A stretch of DNA of 32,236 nucleotides from an uncultured Lachnospiraceae bacterium. GTDB lineage: Bacteria; Bacillota; Clostridia; Lachnospirales; Lachnospiraceae. Location of the stretch: contig CAJUPT010000040.1 of NCBI GenBank assembly GCA_910588405.1, positions 1-32,236 of the forward strand, written 5' to 3'. A program made the translations under genes and the position numbers. Below the pieces are notes generated by a model that was given only the letters and a program-made list of their open reading frames with translations, did not search any database and was not told where the DNA came from. Positions 23,458-32,136 of this stretch are shown here, piece by piece. The first letter of the stretch is position 1, and every line of letters starts with the position of its first letter.

Positions 23458-24417
23458 TTACTGAATCGTCTCATCAAATTTCAGCGTCACCTCAAACACC
23501 GTCCTCACCCCCGGCTGGCTGGACAGGGTGATGTCGCCGCCCATCTGTCTTGCCAGATTCCTGGCGATGGTCAGTCCAAGGCCGTTTCCCTTAATCTCCC
23601 GGTTTCGGGAATCTTCCCCCGTATACAGCCGGTCAAATACATGCTCCGCCGCCTCTCCTGAAATTCCCTGGCCTTTGTCAATGACATCGATCAGTACCGT
23701 TCCTCCCTCTTTTCTTAAATCGATACCCAGATACTTTCCATCCCCTCCGTAACGGATCGCATTGGAAAGCAAATTATACAAAATCCTTTCTACGGCGTTC
23801 CTGTCGCCCCGTACAAAAATTTTTTCATCCGGTATGGATAGTTCCACCTCATAACCCTTTTGACTGAGCACGTCATAAAAGCCGAGGACATTTTCTCTGC
23901 ACAACTCGCCGATCTCCAGCCGTTCCTCCTCAAGCTTCATATCCCCGGCCTCTAGCTTTGCCAGCGTAAAAAACTGACTGATCAGCTCCGACACCTGTTT
24001 CGCTTTTGCCTCTACCTTTTCCAGCGTGGCATCCGCAGCGCCAGCGCCTTTCCCCTGCTCCAGCCGCATCATCTCCAGATATCCCAAGATCACGGTCAAC
24101 GGTGTTTTGATATCGTGAGAAATATTTGCCAGCATTTTCTTCGATGCCAGTTTCTGCCGCCTGTATTCCGCTTTCATCCTCTGCCGGTCCAGCAGAAGCT
24201 CGTTGATCTGTGCCGCCAGCTCCGTCAGCTCCTTATGATCCGTAAAAACAGTCAGTTTTTCATCACTATCCGTCCCCAAGATTTTTTCCAGTTTTTCGCC
24301 GGCCTGCTTCAATTCTTTTCGAATGCCTTTTGTAAAGGCAAATTGCTGGTATACGACAAGGAAGGCCAAAAATACAATCAATGCAAGCAGTAAAACAATC
24401 AATACATCGCCGCTCAT
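23458..24417 (-). CDS. Sensor histidine kinase, short membrane type
   Basis: A 319-residue kinase with a single N-terminal membrane segment (about 5-26) and almost no extracellular part, then a coiled linker (about 30-95). The DHp domain has His101 in NISHDIKTPLT. The HATPase domain has the N-box LLSNAIRYG (about 216-224), DKGQGISG and GNGLGLTIA. Kinases lacking an input domain, like VanS- or BceS-type intramembrane sensors, often sense cell-envelope stress through a partner transporter. It starts 4 nt inside the end of the response regulator gene (ATGA overlap). A strong terminator follows. The ABC exporter at 15561-17188 is a candidate partner. Confidence 0.92.
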   Translation of the reverse strand: MSGDVLIVLLLALIVFLAFLVVYQQFAFTKGIRKELKQAGEKLEKILGTDSDEKLTVFTDHKELTELAAQINELLLDRQRMKAEYRRQKLASKKMLANISHDIKTPLTVILGYLEMMRLEQGKGAGAADATLEKVEAKAKQVSELISQFFTLAKLEAGDMKLEEERLEIGELCRENVLGFYDVLSQKGYEVELSIPDEKIFVRGDRNAVERILYNLLSNAIRYGGDGKYLGIDLRKEGGTVLIDVIDKGQGISGEAAEHVFDRLYTGEDSRNREIKGNGLGLTIARNLARQMGGDITLSSQPGVRTVFEVTLKFDETIQ

Positions 24418-25103
24418 TTCACCGTCCCCAGCTTATATCCGATCCCCCACACCGTCAGAATATACACCGGTTTCCTGGGATCATCCTCAATCTTGTTCCG
24501 CAGCCTGCTGATATGAACATTCACGGCGTTTTCATCCCCAAGATAGGCATCGTTCCAAACCAGGGAATAGATCTGCTCTTTCGTGTATACCTTGTGGGGA
24601 TTTTGCAGAAACAGCCGCAGAATCTCAAATTCCTTAGCGGTAAGCTGAACCGACTTTCCATCCTTTGTCACCGAATACGTATCCGTATCCATGACAATAC
24701 CGCCGGCAGACAGTAACTGCTCCCTGATGCTCTTCCTGTACTCCATATCCCGCCTGATATTCGCCCGAATCCTGGCCAGAACCTCCGTAACTGAAAACGG
24801 CTTCGTGATATAATCGTCGGCCCCCAACCCCAGTCCCAGAATCTTATCAGCATCCCCGTCTTTCGCCGACACAATGATAATCGGAACCGTGCTTTCCTCC
24901 CTGATTTTTTTCATCACTTCCATACCGCTGATTTTCGGAATCATCAAATCCAGCAGCACCAACCGGTAGTCTCCCGAAAAGAACATCTCACAGGCACGCT
25001 CCCCGTCCGAAGCAATCTCCACCTGATACTGCTCCATCTCTAGAAATTCCTTCAGCATAGCGGCGATTTCCCCATCGTCTTCCACCAGTAAAATTTTATT
25101 CAT
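24414..25103 (-). CDS. Response regulator, OmpR/PhoB family
   Basis: A 229-residue two-domain regulator. The receiver has acidic residues EDD at 8-10, phospho-acceptor Asp52 in LLDLMIP and Lys101 in TKPF. The C-terminal winged helix (about 130-225) ends in NVHISRLRNKIEDDP and TVWGIGYKL. It should be phosphorylated by the kinase encoded next. The ribosome site is weak (GGTGAT). Its transcript starts from a good promoter at 25220-25248 and passes through a hairpin-bearing repeat before the start codon. Confidence 0.95.
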   Translation of the reverse strand: MNKILLVEDDGEIAAMLKEFLEMEQYQVEIASDGERACEMFFSGDYRLVLLDLMIPKISGMEVMKKIREESTVPIIIVSAKDGDADKILGLGLGADDYITKPFSVTEVLARIRANIRRDMEYRKSIREQLLSAGGIVMDTDTYSVTKDGKSVQLTAKEFEILRLFLQNPHKVYTKEQIYSLVWNDAYLGDENAVNVHISRLRNKIEDDPRKPVYILTVWGIGYKLGTVK

Positions 25104-25135
25104 TGTCTATCACCATTCCTGCATTCTATCCATCA

Positions 25136-25200
25136 AAATCCTGCAGCACAGGATTCTGTGCCCCACATTTACCGCACCTGGCAAGGTATTTTCCTGCCGA
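25136..25200. repeat. Dispersed structured repeat, copy 3 (head only)
   Basis: AATCCTG-CAGCA-CAGGATTCTG followed by GCCCCACATTTACCGCACCTGGCAAGG resembles the first 65 bp of copy 1 with scattered changes. The downstream modules found in copies 1 and 2 are absent. In the response-regulator transcript the head forms a 7-bp stem followed by TTTT, about 30 nt before the start codon. Confidence 0.7.
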
Positions 25201-25219
25201 TATAAAAAACACCGTTTTC

Positions 25220-25248
25220 ATTTTAAACTACCGACTGCGTTTTTGCAA
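25220..25248 (-). promoter_or_regulatory. Promoter of the two-component system
   Basis: TTGCAA (25248-25243), 17 bp, TAAAAT (25225-25220) on the minus strand. The leader of about 110 nt contains repeat copy 3. Confidence 0.65.
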
Positions 25249-25277
25249 ATATCATATCATGATTTTTATACCCTTAT

Positions 25278-25442
25278 CTATGACTCCACAGTTAGCATTT
25301 CATTTGCCGGTTTCGCAAAATGACAGCGAATCCAGTGCCGCTCCCTGATTTTCGCCATCTCCAGTTCCTCTTTTTTACAGATCTCCCGGGCCCGGAAATA
25401 GCGTTTGCAGAACCGGCACCCTCTGCGTAAATCCGGCGGAAA
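25278..25442 (-). pseudogene. Decayed C-terminal fragment of an Opp/Dpp-type ABC ATPase
   Basis: The minus-strand frame reads PPDLRRGCRFCKRYFRAREI, then CKKEELEMAKIRERHWIRCH and FAKPANE before a stop at 25278. This follows the C-terminal tail of oligopeptide-transporter ATPases (PPDL..GC.F..R...A..IC..E......HW..CH.A), including the spaced cysteines. None of the ATPase core (Walker motifs, signature) is present. No ribosome site supports separate translation. It is best explained as a remnant of a lost opp/dpp gene; a real small protein is less likely. Confidence 0.6.
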
Positions 25443-25500
25443 CCAGCTTCCGGCATCTGCTGCGACCCCTCCATACTTTCGCACTTTCCCTCACTTTTCC

Positions 25501-25528
25501 TTGAAATATCAACATTTTTATGTATAAT
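25501..25528 (+). promoter_or_regulatory. Promoter of the ABC-F gene
   Basis: TTGAAA (25501-25506), 16 bp, TATAAT (25523-25528). The leader of about 95 nt contains a small hairpin GGCCCTG-AAATA-CAGGGCC (25559-25577) without a T run. No upstream peptide with a ribosome site was seen. Confidence 0.75.
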
Positions 25529-25629
25529 AGAAGGCAGCGGCCAAACGTATCCTGCAAAGGCCCTGAAATACAGGGCCTGCGCACTGGTAACTGTCAAATT
25601 AAAAATATTCGAAAAACAGAGGTTTTCAT

Positions 25630-27267
25630 ATGATTAGTGCAAACAACGTGACGCTCCGCTTAGGCAAAAAAGCCTTATTCGAAGATGTCAATATCAAATT
25701 CACCGAGGGCAACTGCTACGGCCTGATCGGAGCCAACGGCGCAGGCAAGTCCACATTTTTAAAAATTCTGTCCGGTCAGTTAGAGCCCAGCAAGGGCGAC
25801 GTCAGCATTACTCCCGGACAGCGGCTTTCCTTTTTACAGCAGGATCATTTCAAATATGACGAGTTTCCCGTACTGGACACCGTTATCATGGGAAATGCCC
25901 GGCTTTATGAGATTATGAAGGAAAAGGAAGCCATCTATATGAAGGAAGACTTTTCCGACGAGGACGGCATCAAGGCTGCCGATTTGGAGGCGGAGTTTGC
26001 CGCCATGAATGGCTGGGAGGCAGAGTCCGATGCCGCTACGCTGTTAAACGGCTTAGGGATCGACACCAGCCTCCACTATATGATGATGAAAGATTTAGGC
26101 GGCAATGAAAAGGTAAAAGTGTTGTTAGCCCAGGCATTGTTCGGCAATCCGGACATCCTGCTGCTGGATGAGCCTACCAACCACCTGGATCTGGACGCCA
26201 TCGCCTGGCTGGAGGAATTTCTGATTAACTTTGACAATACGGTCATCGTGGTTTCACATGACCGGTATTTCCTGAACAAGGTCTGCACCCAGATTGCCGA
26301 CATCGACTATGCCAAAATCCAGCTTTACGCCGGAAACTATGACTTCTGGTACGAGTCCAGCCAGCTGATGATCAAGCAGATGAAGGAAGCCAACAAGAAG
26401 AAAGAGGAGAAGATCAAGGAACTGCAGGAATTTATCCAGCGGTTCAGCGCCAATGCCTCAAAATCCAAGCAGGCTACCTCAAGAAAACGGGCTCTGGAAA
26501 AAATCCAATTAGACGAGATCCGTCCTTCCAGCCGGAAGTATCCCTACATCGATTTCCGCCCCGAACGGGAGATCGGCAATGAGGTGCTGGTAGTGGAGAA
26601 CCTGTCCAAGACCGTGGGCGGAGTCAAGGTGCTGGATAACATCTCCTTTATTTTAAACAAGGGCGATAAAGTGGCATTTATCGGCGCCAATGAACTGGCA
26701 AAAACCACACTGTTTCAGATCCTGGCCGGAGAGATCGAGCCGGATGAGGGTTCTTACAAATGGGGCATCACCACCTCCCAGGCTTATTTTGCCAAGGACA
26801 ACACCCATATTTTTAATTCCGACGAAACCATCGTGGACTGGCTGACCCAGTTTTCCCCGGTAAAAGATGCCACTTATGTGCGGGGCTTCCTGGGCAGAAT
26901 GCTGTTCGCCGGAGACGACGGCGTGAAAAAGCTAAACGTACTGTCCGGCGGCGAGCGGGTGCGCTGCCAGCTGTCCATGATGATGATCCAGGCCACCAAC
27001 TGCCTGATCTTCGACGAGCCCACCAACCATCTGGATATGGAATCCATCACGGCCCTGAACAACGGCCTGATCAAATTCCCCGGAGTGGTACTGTTCTCCT
27101 GCCACGACCACCAGTTCGTGCAGACCACGGCCAACCGAATTATGGAGATTACGGAGACCGGGCTGATCGATAAGATTACCACCTACGACGAATATCTGGA
27201 AAACGATACGGCGGCCAGAAAGCGGCAGCAGATTGTCAGCGTGAACAGGGAAGAGGATGAGAACTAA
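25630..27267 (+). CDS. ABC-F family ATPase (YbiT/EttA-like ribosome-associated factor)
   Basis: A 545-residue soluble protein with two ABC domains and no membrane part, the ABC-F layout. These proteins act at the ribosomal E site as translation factors or antibiotic-protection proteins. NBD1 has Walker A GANGAGKST at 34-42, a variant signature LGGNE at 156-160, and Walker B with LLLDEPTNHLD. The charged interdomain linker spans about 245-300. NBD2 has an atypical Walker A GANELAKTT at 352-360 (Ala before the Lys), a normal LSGGE at 438-442 and LIFDEPTNHLD. No long arm or C-terminal extension typical of resistance-type members stands out, so a housekeeping YbiT-like role is favoured. GAGG lies 7 nt ahead of the ATG. 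It converges with valS. Confidence 0.92.
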   Translation: MISANNVTLRLGKKALFEDVNIKFTEGNCYGLIGANGAGKSTFLKILSGQLEPSKGDVSITPGQRLSFLQQDHFKYDEFPVLDTVIMGNARLYEIMKEKEAIYMKEDFSDEDGIKAADLEAEFAAMNGWEAESDAATLLNGLGIDTSLHYMMMKDLGGNEKVKVLLAQALFGNPDILLLDEPTNHLDLDAIAWLEEFLINFDNTVIVVSHDRYFLNKVCTQIADIDYAKIQLYAGNYDFWYESSQLMIKQMKEANKKKEEKIKELQEFIQRFSANASKSKQATSRKRALEKIQLDEIRPSSRKYPYIDFRPEREIGNEVLVVENLSKTVGGVKVLDNISFILNKGDKVAFIGANELAKTTLFQILAGEIEPDEGSYKWGITTSQAYFAKDNTHIFNSDETIVDWLTQFSPVKDATYVRGFLGRMLFAGDDGVKKLNVLSGGERVRCQLSMMMIQATNCLIFDEPTNHLDMESITALNNGLIKFPGVVLFSCHDHQFVQTTANRIMEITETGLIDKITTYDEYLENDTAARKRQQIVSVNREEDEN

Positions 27268-27304
27268 GCAATAGCCTGCGTCAATCTGGTCATAGTACAA
27301 CGAA

Positions 27305-27355
27305 TCGGATCAATCAAGTCAATATATTTGATAAATTTTGACTTGATTGACCCGA
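27305..27355. terminator. 18-bp inverted repeat between convergent ABC-F and valS genes
   Basis: 27305-27322 and 27338-27355 are complementary at 17 of 18 positions, with 13 bp in an unbroken run (TCAATCAAGTCAA/TTGACTTGATTGA) and a 15-nt loop. It lies in the only gap between two convergent genes, where a shared terminator is expected, but no T run follows on either strand. It may end both transcripts by structure alone or be a protein-binding palindrome. Confidence 0.6.
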
Positions 27356-27366
27356 TAATGTTATCC

Positions 27367-30006
27367 TTACGCCAGCTGCTTTAACCGCTCCTTCACCTGC
27401 TCCATCATCTGTGCGTATTTCGCCTGCTTTTCCTTTTCTTCCTTAATCTTGGCCTCCGGCGCCTTTGAGATAAACTTCTCATTGTTCAGCATCCCGTTCA
27501 CCCTGGCCAGCTCTTTCTCAAGCCGCTGTTCTTCCTTCTTAAGCCGCTCGATCTCCTTACCGATATCCACCAGCTCCGCAAAAGGCATATAAATCACTGC
27601 GTCGCTGATCACCGCCGAAACCGCGTCGTCCGCGATTCCCTCCCGGTTCTCCTGCACCAGAACCTCGCTGGCATAGCCCAGCGCGCCGAAGAATAGTTTC
27701 CCTTTCTCGAAAATCTCCCGAACCCCCTGTTTGTCGGAAACCACATATACGGTGGCCTTTTTGCTGGGCGGCACATTCATGGAGCTGCGCACGTTCCGGA
27801 TGCCCCGCACCGCTTCCTTTATGGTCTCGATGGAATTTTCCTCCGAAGCAAAATTCCATTCCTCTTTATACACCGGCCAGTCGGAAATCATAATTGACTC
27901 TTCTTCCTCCTGCAGGTTGCAGAAGATTTCCTCGGTGATAAAAGGCATAAAAGGATGAAGCAGCTTCAGCGACTGAATCAGCACGGTTTTCAATGTCCAA
28001 AGCACCGCCGCCTTCGTCTCGTCGGTATCGCTGTACAGACGGGGCTTCACCATCTCGATATACCAGTCGCAGAATTCTTCCCAGATAAAATCGTAAACCT
28101 TCTGCAAAGCGATTCCAAGCTCATACTTGTCCATGTTTTCCGTCACATCTTTCGCCAGACGGTTTACCTTGGACAAAATCCACCGGTCCGCGTCGATCAG
28201 CGCGTCCAGGCCGACCGGTTCTTCCTCGTCTCTCATATTCATCATGATAAACCGGGAGGCATTCCACACCTTATTGGCAAAATTCCGGCTGGCTTCTACC
28301 CGCTCCCAGTAAAAACGCATGTCGTTGCCCGGCGCATTTCCGGTCATCAGCGTCATACGCAAAGCGTCGGCGCCGTACTTGTCGATCACCTCTAAGGGGT
28401 CGATGCCGTTGCCCAGAGATTTGCTCATCTTTCTGCCCTGGGAATCCCTCACCAGTCCATGAATCAGCACCGTGTGGAACGGCTCCTTCCCGGTCTGCTC
28501 CAAACCGGAGAATACCATCCGGATTACCCAGAAGAAAATAATGTCATAGCCGGTCACCAGCACATCCGTCGGATAGAAGTAATCCAGATCCTCCGTCTGC
28601 TCTGGCCAGCCCAGTGTGGAGAAGGGCCACAGGGCGGAGCTAAACCAGGTATCCAGCGTATCCTCGTCCTGGGTCAGATGGGTACAGCCGCATTTCGGGC
28701 ATTTTTCCGGCGCTTCCTTTGCCACCACCGTCTCGCCGCACTGATCGCAATAGTAGGCGGGAATCCGGTGTCCCCACCACAGCTGCCGGGAGATACACCA
28801 GTCCCGGATACCCTCCAGCCAGTGGAGGTACGTCTTTCCGAAGCTCTCCGGTACAAATTTCAGACGGCCGCTTTTCAGCGCCTCGATGGCAGGCTTTGCC
28901 ATCTCGTCCATGCGCACAAACCACTGGGGCTTTACCATGGGCTCTACCGTAGTCTTGCAGCGGTCATGGGTTCCCACATTGTGGGAATGAGGCTCTACCT
29001 TTACCAGCAGGCCCAGTTCCTCCAGCCTCGCCACGATCTTTTTTCTGGCCTCATACCGGTCCATTCCGGCATATTCGCCGCCGTTTTCATTGATGGTGGC
29101 GTCGTCGTTCATCACGTTGATCATCGGCAGGTCATGGCGTTTTCCCACCTCAAAATCGTTAGGGTCGTGAGCCGGGGTGATCTTTACCACGCCGGTGCCG
29201 AACTCCATGTCCACATATTCGTCGGCCACCACCGGAATCTCCCGATTTACGATGGGCAGGATCACGGTTTTTCCGATCAGATGCCGATACCGCTCGTCGT
29301 CGGGATGGACGGCTACGGCCATATCCCCCAGCATGGTTTCCGGACGGGTTGTGGCAATCTCCACAAACTCATCCGTCGTCCCGGCAATCGGGTAATTAAT
29401 ATGCCAGAAATGCCCATCCTGTTCCTGATGCTCCACCTCAGCGTCGGAAATCGAAGTCTGGCATACCGGGCACCAGTTGATGATTCTGGAGCCTTTATAG
29501 ATATAGCCTTTCTCATACAGCTTTACAAATACATCCAGCACCGCCCTGGAACAGCCCTCGTCCATGGTGAACCGCTCTCTGTCCCAGTCCGCCGAGGAGC
29601 CCATCTTGTGCAGCTGGCTGACGATCCGGCCGCCGTACTCTTTCCGCCACTCCCAGGCCCGTTCCAGGAATTTCTCCCGTCCAAGCTCGGCTTTGTCGAT
29701 GCCTTCCTCTTTCAGCTTTTCGGTAATCTTCACTTCGGTGGCAATGCTGGCATGATCGGTTCCCGGCTGCCAGAGCGCTTCATAGCCCTGCATCCGTTTG
29801 TAGCGAATCAGGATATCCTGCATCGTATTGTCCAGAGCATGTCCCATATGGAGCTGGCCGGTGATGTTGGGTGGCGGCATCACAATGGTAAAGGGCTTTT
29901 TCTTTTTGTCCACCTTTGCGGCAAAGTATTTACGATTCAGCCATTTTTCATACAGACGACCCTCGATCTGCTGCGGGTCGTAGGTTTTTTCCAGTTCTTT
30001 TTTCAT
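27367..30006 (-). CDS. valS: Valyl-tRNA synthetase
   Basis: Charges tRNA-Val and edits threonine mischarging. It is 879 residues, the usual ValS length. HMGH at 53-56 (in PPPNITGQLHMGHA) and KMSKS at 526-530 are the class I signatures. The CP1 editing domain lies about 190-340 (ATTRPETMLGDMAVAVHPDD). Two CXXC pairs (420-423, 436-439) form a zinc site. The C-terminus (about 815-879) is the ValS coiled-coil tRNA arm. The start was set at 30006 because AAAGGAG is 6 nt upstream; an in-frame ATG 30 codons earlier lies just after the T-box and gives no family sequence. Expression is set by the T-box leader at 30463-30120. Confidence 0.98.
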   Translation of the reverse strand: MKKELEKTYDPQQIEGRLYEKWLNRKYFAAKVDKKKKPFTIVMPPPNITGQLHMGHALDNTMQDILIRYKRMQGYEALWQPGTDHASIATEVKITEKLKEEGIDKAELGREKFLERAWEWRKEYGGRIVSQLHKMGSSADWDRERFTMDEGCSRAVLDVFVKLYEKGYIYKGSRIINWCPVCQTSISDAEVEHQEQDGHFWHINYPIAGTTDEFVEIATTRPETMLGDMAVAVHPDDERYRHLIGKTVILPIVNREIPVVADEYVDMEFGTGVVKITPAHDPNDFEVGKRHDLPMINVMNDDATINENGGEYAGMDRYEARKKIVARLEELGLLVKVEPHSHNVGTHDRCKTTVEPMVKPQWFVRMDEMAKPAIEALKSGRLKFVPESFGKTYLHWLEGIRDWCISRQLWWGHRIPAYYCDQCGETVVAKEAPEKCPKCGCTHLTQDEDTLDTWFSSALWPFSTLGWPEQTEDLDYFYPTDVLVTGYDIIFFWVIRMVFSGLEQTGKEPFHTVLIHGLVRDSQGRKMSKSLGNGIDPLEVIDKYGADALRMTLMTGNAPGNDMRFYWERVEASRNFANKVWNASRFIMMNMRDEEEPVGLDALIDADRWILSKVNRLAKDVTENMDKYELGIALQKVYDFIWEEFCDWYIEMVKPRLYSDTDETKAAVLWTLKTVLIQSLKLLHPFMPFITEEIFCNLQEEEESIMISDWPVYKEEWNFASEENSIETIKEAVRGIRNVRSSMNVPPSKKATVYVVSDKQGVREIFEKGKLFFGALGYASEVLVQENREGIADDAVSAVISDAVIYMPFAELVDIGKEIERLKKEEQRLEKELARVNGMLNNEKFISKAPEAKIKEEKEKQAKYAQMMEQVKERLKQLA

Positions 30007-30119
30007 AACGATCTCCTTTTCAATTTGGTTTCGCAGCTCTCCGTGAATACTTTTTACTCTTGCTGTTTTGTTTTCCGGTCTGCTGCCATTTTTCAAGAAT
30101 CCTTCCTACCGACAACTAC

Positions 30120-30463
30120 AAAAACGCCCTCCGCCGACATCTCCTGTCAGCAAAGGGCGTTAAATACGCGGTACCACCTTCATTTATCACTTATCGGGTC
30201 TTTTTCTTCAACCCTGTGCCCGATAACGGGGGCCGGACGTGACCGACTACTCTGCCGGCTGTCCCGCCCGTCTCCGGAAACATCCTCCTGTATCGAATGT
30301 TTTCTGTCCGGACATAAACAACCAGAATTTCGCAGGCCCGGTTCGAGAGCTACCTTCGGACCGGCGCATCCCGGATTCCCTTTCAGCCTGAGGGGCATCC
30401 TCTCTTTTGGCGCGGAACAGTCCTACTCTTCTCCGTCACTACCTTTTTTATTTCGGTTACTTT
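30120..30463 (-). promoter_or_regulatory. Valine T-box riboswitch with terminator
   Basis: The minus strand has the invariant T-box AAGGTGGTACCGCG (30180-30167), whose UGG pairs the tRNA acceptor end. Upstream stem I elements include GACGGAGAAGAGTAG, AGAGAGG and GGCTGAAAG. In the specifier position GTC (30361-30359), followed by CGAAGG and CTCTCGA, is a valine codon, matching valS. The terminator ACGCCCTTT...AGGGCGTTTTT (30160-30120) ends the leader. Uncharged tRNA-Val should stabilise the antiterminator and allow valS transcription. Confidence 0.93.
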
Positions 30464-30469
30464 TCCATT

Positions 30470-30498
30470 ATCATAAATAGGATCGGCTGATTTGTCAA
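30470..30498 (-). promoter_or_regulatory. Promoter of the valS T-box transcript
   Basis: TTGACA (30498-30493), 17 bp, TATGAT (30475-30470) on the minus strand. The -35 box starts only 9 bp after the ptsI stop codon, and no terminator separates ptsI from the T-box. Confidence 0.88.
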
Positions 30499-30507
30499 TG
30501 CCTGAAC

Positions 30508-32136
30508 CTAAATTTTTCTCACTTTTTCCCGCAGCTCCAGAACTTTAGACGGACCCACCGACAATTCATCCATCCCATACTCCAAAAACAACTCTGTCAG
30601 CGCCGTATCCCCGGCCAGCTCTCCGCAGATACCGCACCAGATGCCTTCCTGGTGGGCATTCTCCGCCGTCATGCGGATCATTTCCAGCACCGCCGGATGA
30701 TGCGGGTCGAAAAAGCGGCCGAACTCCGGATTCTGACGGTCCATGGCCAGCGTGTACTGGGTCAGGTCATTGGTGCCGATGGAGAAAAAGGACACATGCT
30801 TTGCCAGGCTCCGGCTGATCATCACCGCCGCAGGCGTCTCGATCATCACGCCCAGCTCCACATCACCGGAAAAAGGGATTCCCTCCTCTTTCAGCTCCTT
30901 CTGAACCGTCTCGCAGTATCCCACCGCCTCCTCCAGTTCCCACTCGGAAGCAATCATGGGAAACATAATTCCCACAGGGCCAAACGCGCTTGCCCTGTAC
31001 AATGCCCGCAGCTGGGTTCGGAACAGCTCCGGACGGATCAGACAGAGCCGGATCGCCCGAATCCCCATAGCCGGGTTTTCTTCCGCAGGAAGCCGGAAAT
31101 AGTCTGCCTGTTTATCTGCGCCGATATCCAGCGTCCGGAAGATTACCTGCCGGCCCTGCATACATTCTACCACACGCTTATAGATCCGAAACTGCGTCTC
31201 CTCATCCGGATAATCAGAGCTATCCAGATAGATGAATTCCGTGCGGAACAGGCCGATTCCCTCCGCATCCTGCTCCATGGCCAGCTTCGCCTCATCCTCA
31301 CCACCAATGTTGGCGAAAATCGCCACTTTTCTTCCGTCCCGCGTCACGGAAGGAAGACCCTTCAGCTGTTCCAGCCGCTCCTTATAAAGTCTGTTTTTCT
31401 CTATTTTCCCGTGAAACAGCGCCTGCGTCTCCTCATCCGGAGACAGATAAACAATGCCTGTCCCGCCGTCTATCACGGCCGGCGTACCGCTTTCCACCGA
31501 CAGAAGCTCCGGCCCCAGCGCCGCCACGGCAGGAATCCCCATGCTGCGGGCCAGAATCGCCGTATGGGAATTCGCGGAGCCCTTCGCGGTTAAAAACGCC
31601 AGAATCCGGCTTTTATCCAACCGGACCGTCTCGCTGGGCGTCAGGTCCTCCGCCGCCAGAATCACCGGCCCGTCAGAAGAAAGCTCTGAGACATCCGTAT
31701 CCTCGCCTTCCCTTCCCACCAGAAAGGACAAAAGCTGCCGGGTAATGTCTTCCACATCTGCCGCCCGGGCCCGCATATAATCGTCTTCCATCTGCCGGAA
31801 CATTTCCGCGAACTGTTTTCCCGCCCGGTCTACCGCCCACTCCGCGTTCCATTGCCCAAGCCCTTCCCGGACACAGTCAAGATATTCCTCATCCTCCAGC
31901 ATCATCCGATGAATCTCAAACACCTGGGCGCTTTCCTCGCCGGCGCGGCTGACCGCTGTTTCATATAACCCGGACAGCCGTTCCATAGCCAGCTGCCTGG
32001 CTGCCTCAAACCGCTTTCCTTCCTCCTCCGGATCGGTAAACGGCAGGCAGCGGATATCATATTGCTTTTTTCGAACCACATAAACCGGACCCTCTGCGAT
32101 ACCGCCGCTGGTTCCTGTCCCCTGCAACCATTTCAT
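30508..32136 (-). CDS. ptsI: PTS enzyme I (phosphoenolpyruvate-protein phosphotransferase)
   Basis: Takes phosphate from PEP onto a histidine and passes it to HPr, the first step of all PTS sugar uptake, in the cytosol. It is 542 residues, slightly shorter than the usual 570. The N-terminal helical HPr-binding part (about 20-140) is followed by the swivelling domain with phospho-His191 in GSANSHTAILARSMGIPAV. The PEP-binding barrel has GIGLFRTEFIY, MIETPAAV, SIGTNDLTQYT and the active-site Cys in GICGELAGD. There is no GAF domain, so it is PtsI rather than nitrogen-type PtsP. GGGAGAAGG is the ribosome site. ptsH is not in the window. The next gene downstream on the same strand is valS with its own promoter. 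Confidence 0.96.
   Translation of the reverse strand: MKWLQGTGTSGGIAEGPVYVVRKKQYDIRCLPFTDPEEEGKRFEAARQLAMERLSGLYETAVSRAGEESAQVFEIHRMMLEDEEYLDCVREGLGQWNAEWAVDRAGKQFAEMFRQMEDDYMRARAADVEDITRQLLSFLVGREGEDTDVSELSSDGPVILAAEDLTPSETVRLDKSRILAFLTAKGSANSHTAILARSMGIPAVAALGPELLSVESGTPAVIDGGTGIVYLSPDEETQALFHGKIEKNRLYKERLEQLKGLPSVTRDGRKVAIFANIGGEDEAKLAMEQDAEGIGLFRTEFIYLDSSDYPDEETQFRIYKRVVECMQGRQVIFRTLDIGADKQADYFRLPAEENPAMGIRAIRLCLIRPELFRTQLRALYRASAFGPVGIMFPMIASEWELEEAVGYCETVQKELKEEGIPFSGDVELGVMIETPAAVMISRSLAKHVSFFSIGTNDLTQYTLAMDRQNPEFGRFFDPHHPAVLEMIRMTAENAHQEGIWCGICGELAGDTALTELFLEYGMDELSVGPSKVLELREKVRKI

Noticed and set aside
25292..25597. A 101-codon minus-strand frame next to the Opp-like relic
   Set aside because: It crosses the ABC-F promoter, has no ribosome site, and the neighbouring frame carries the recognisable Opp tail.
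28459..30480. A 673-codon open frame on the plus strand antisense to valS and its T-box
   Set aside because: It mirrors valS codons and the T-box leader, has no ribosome site and no family-like sequence. The minus-strand valS is unambiguous.
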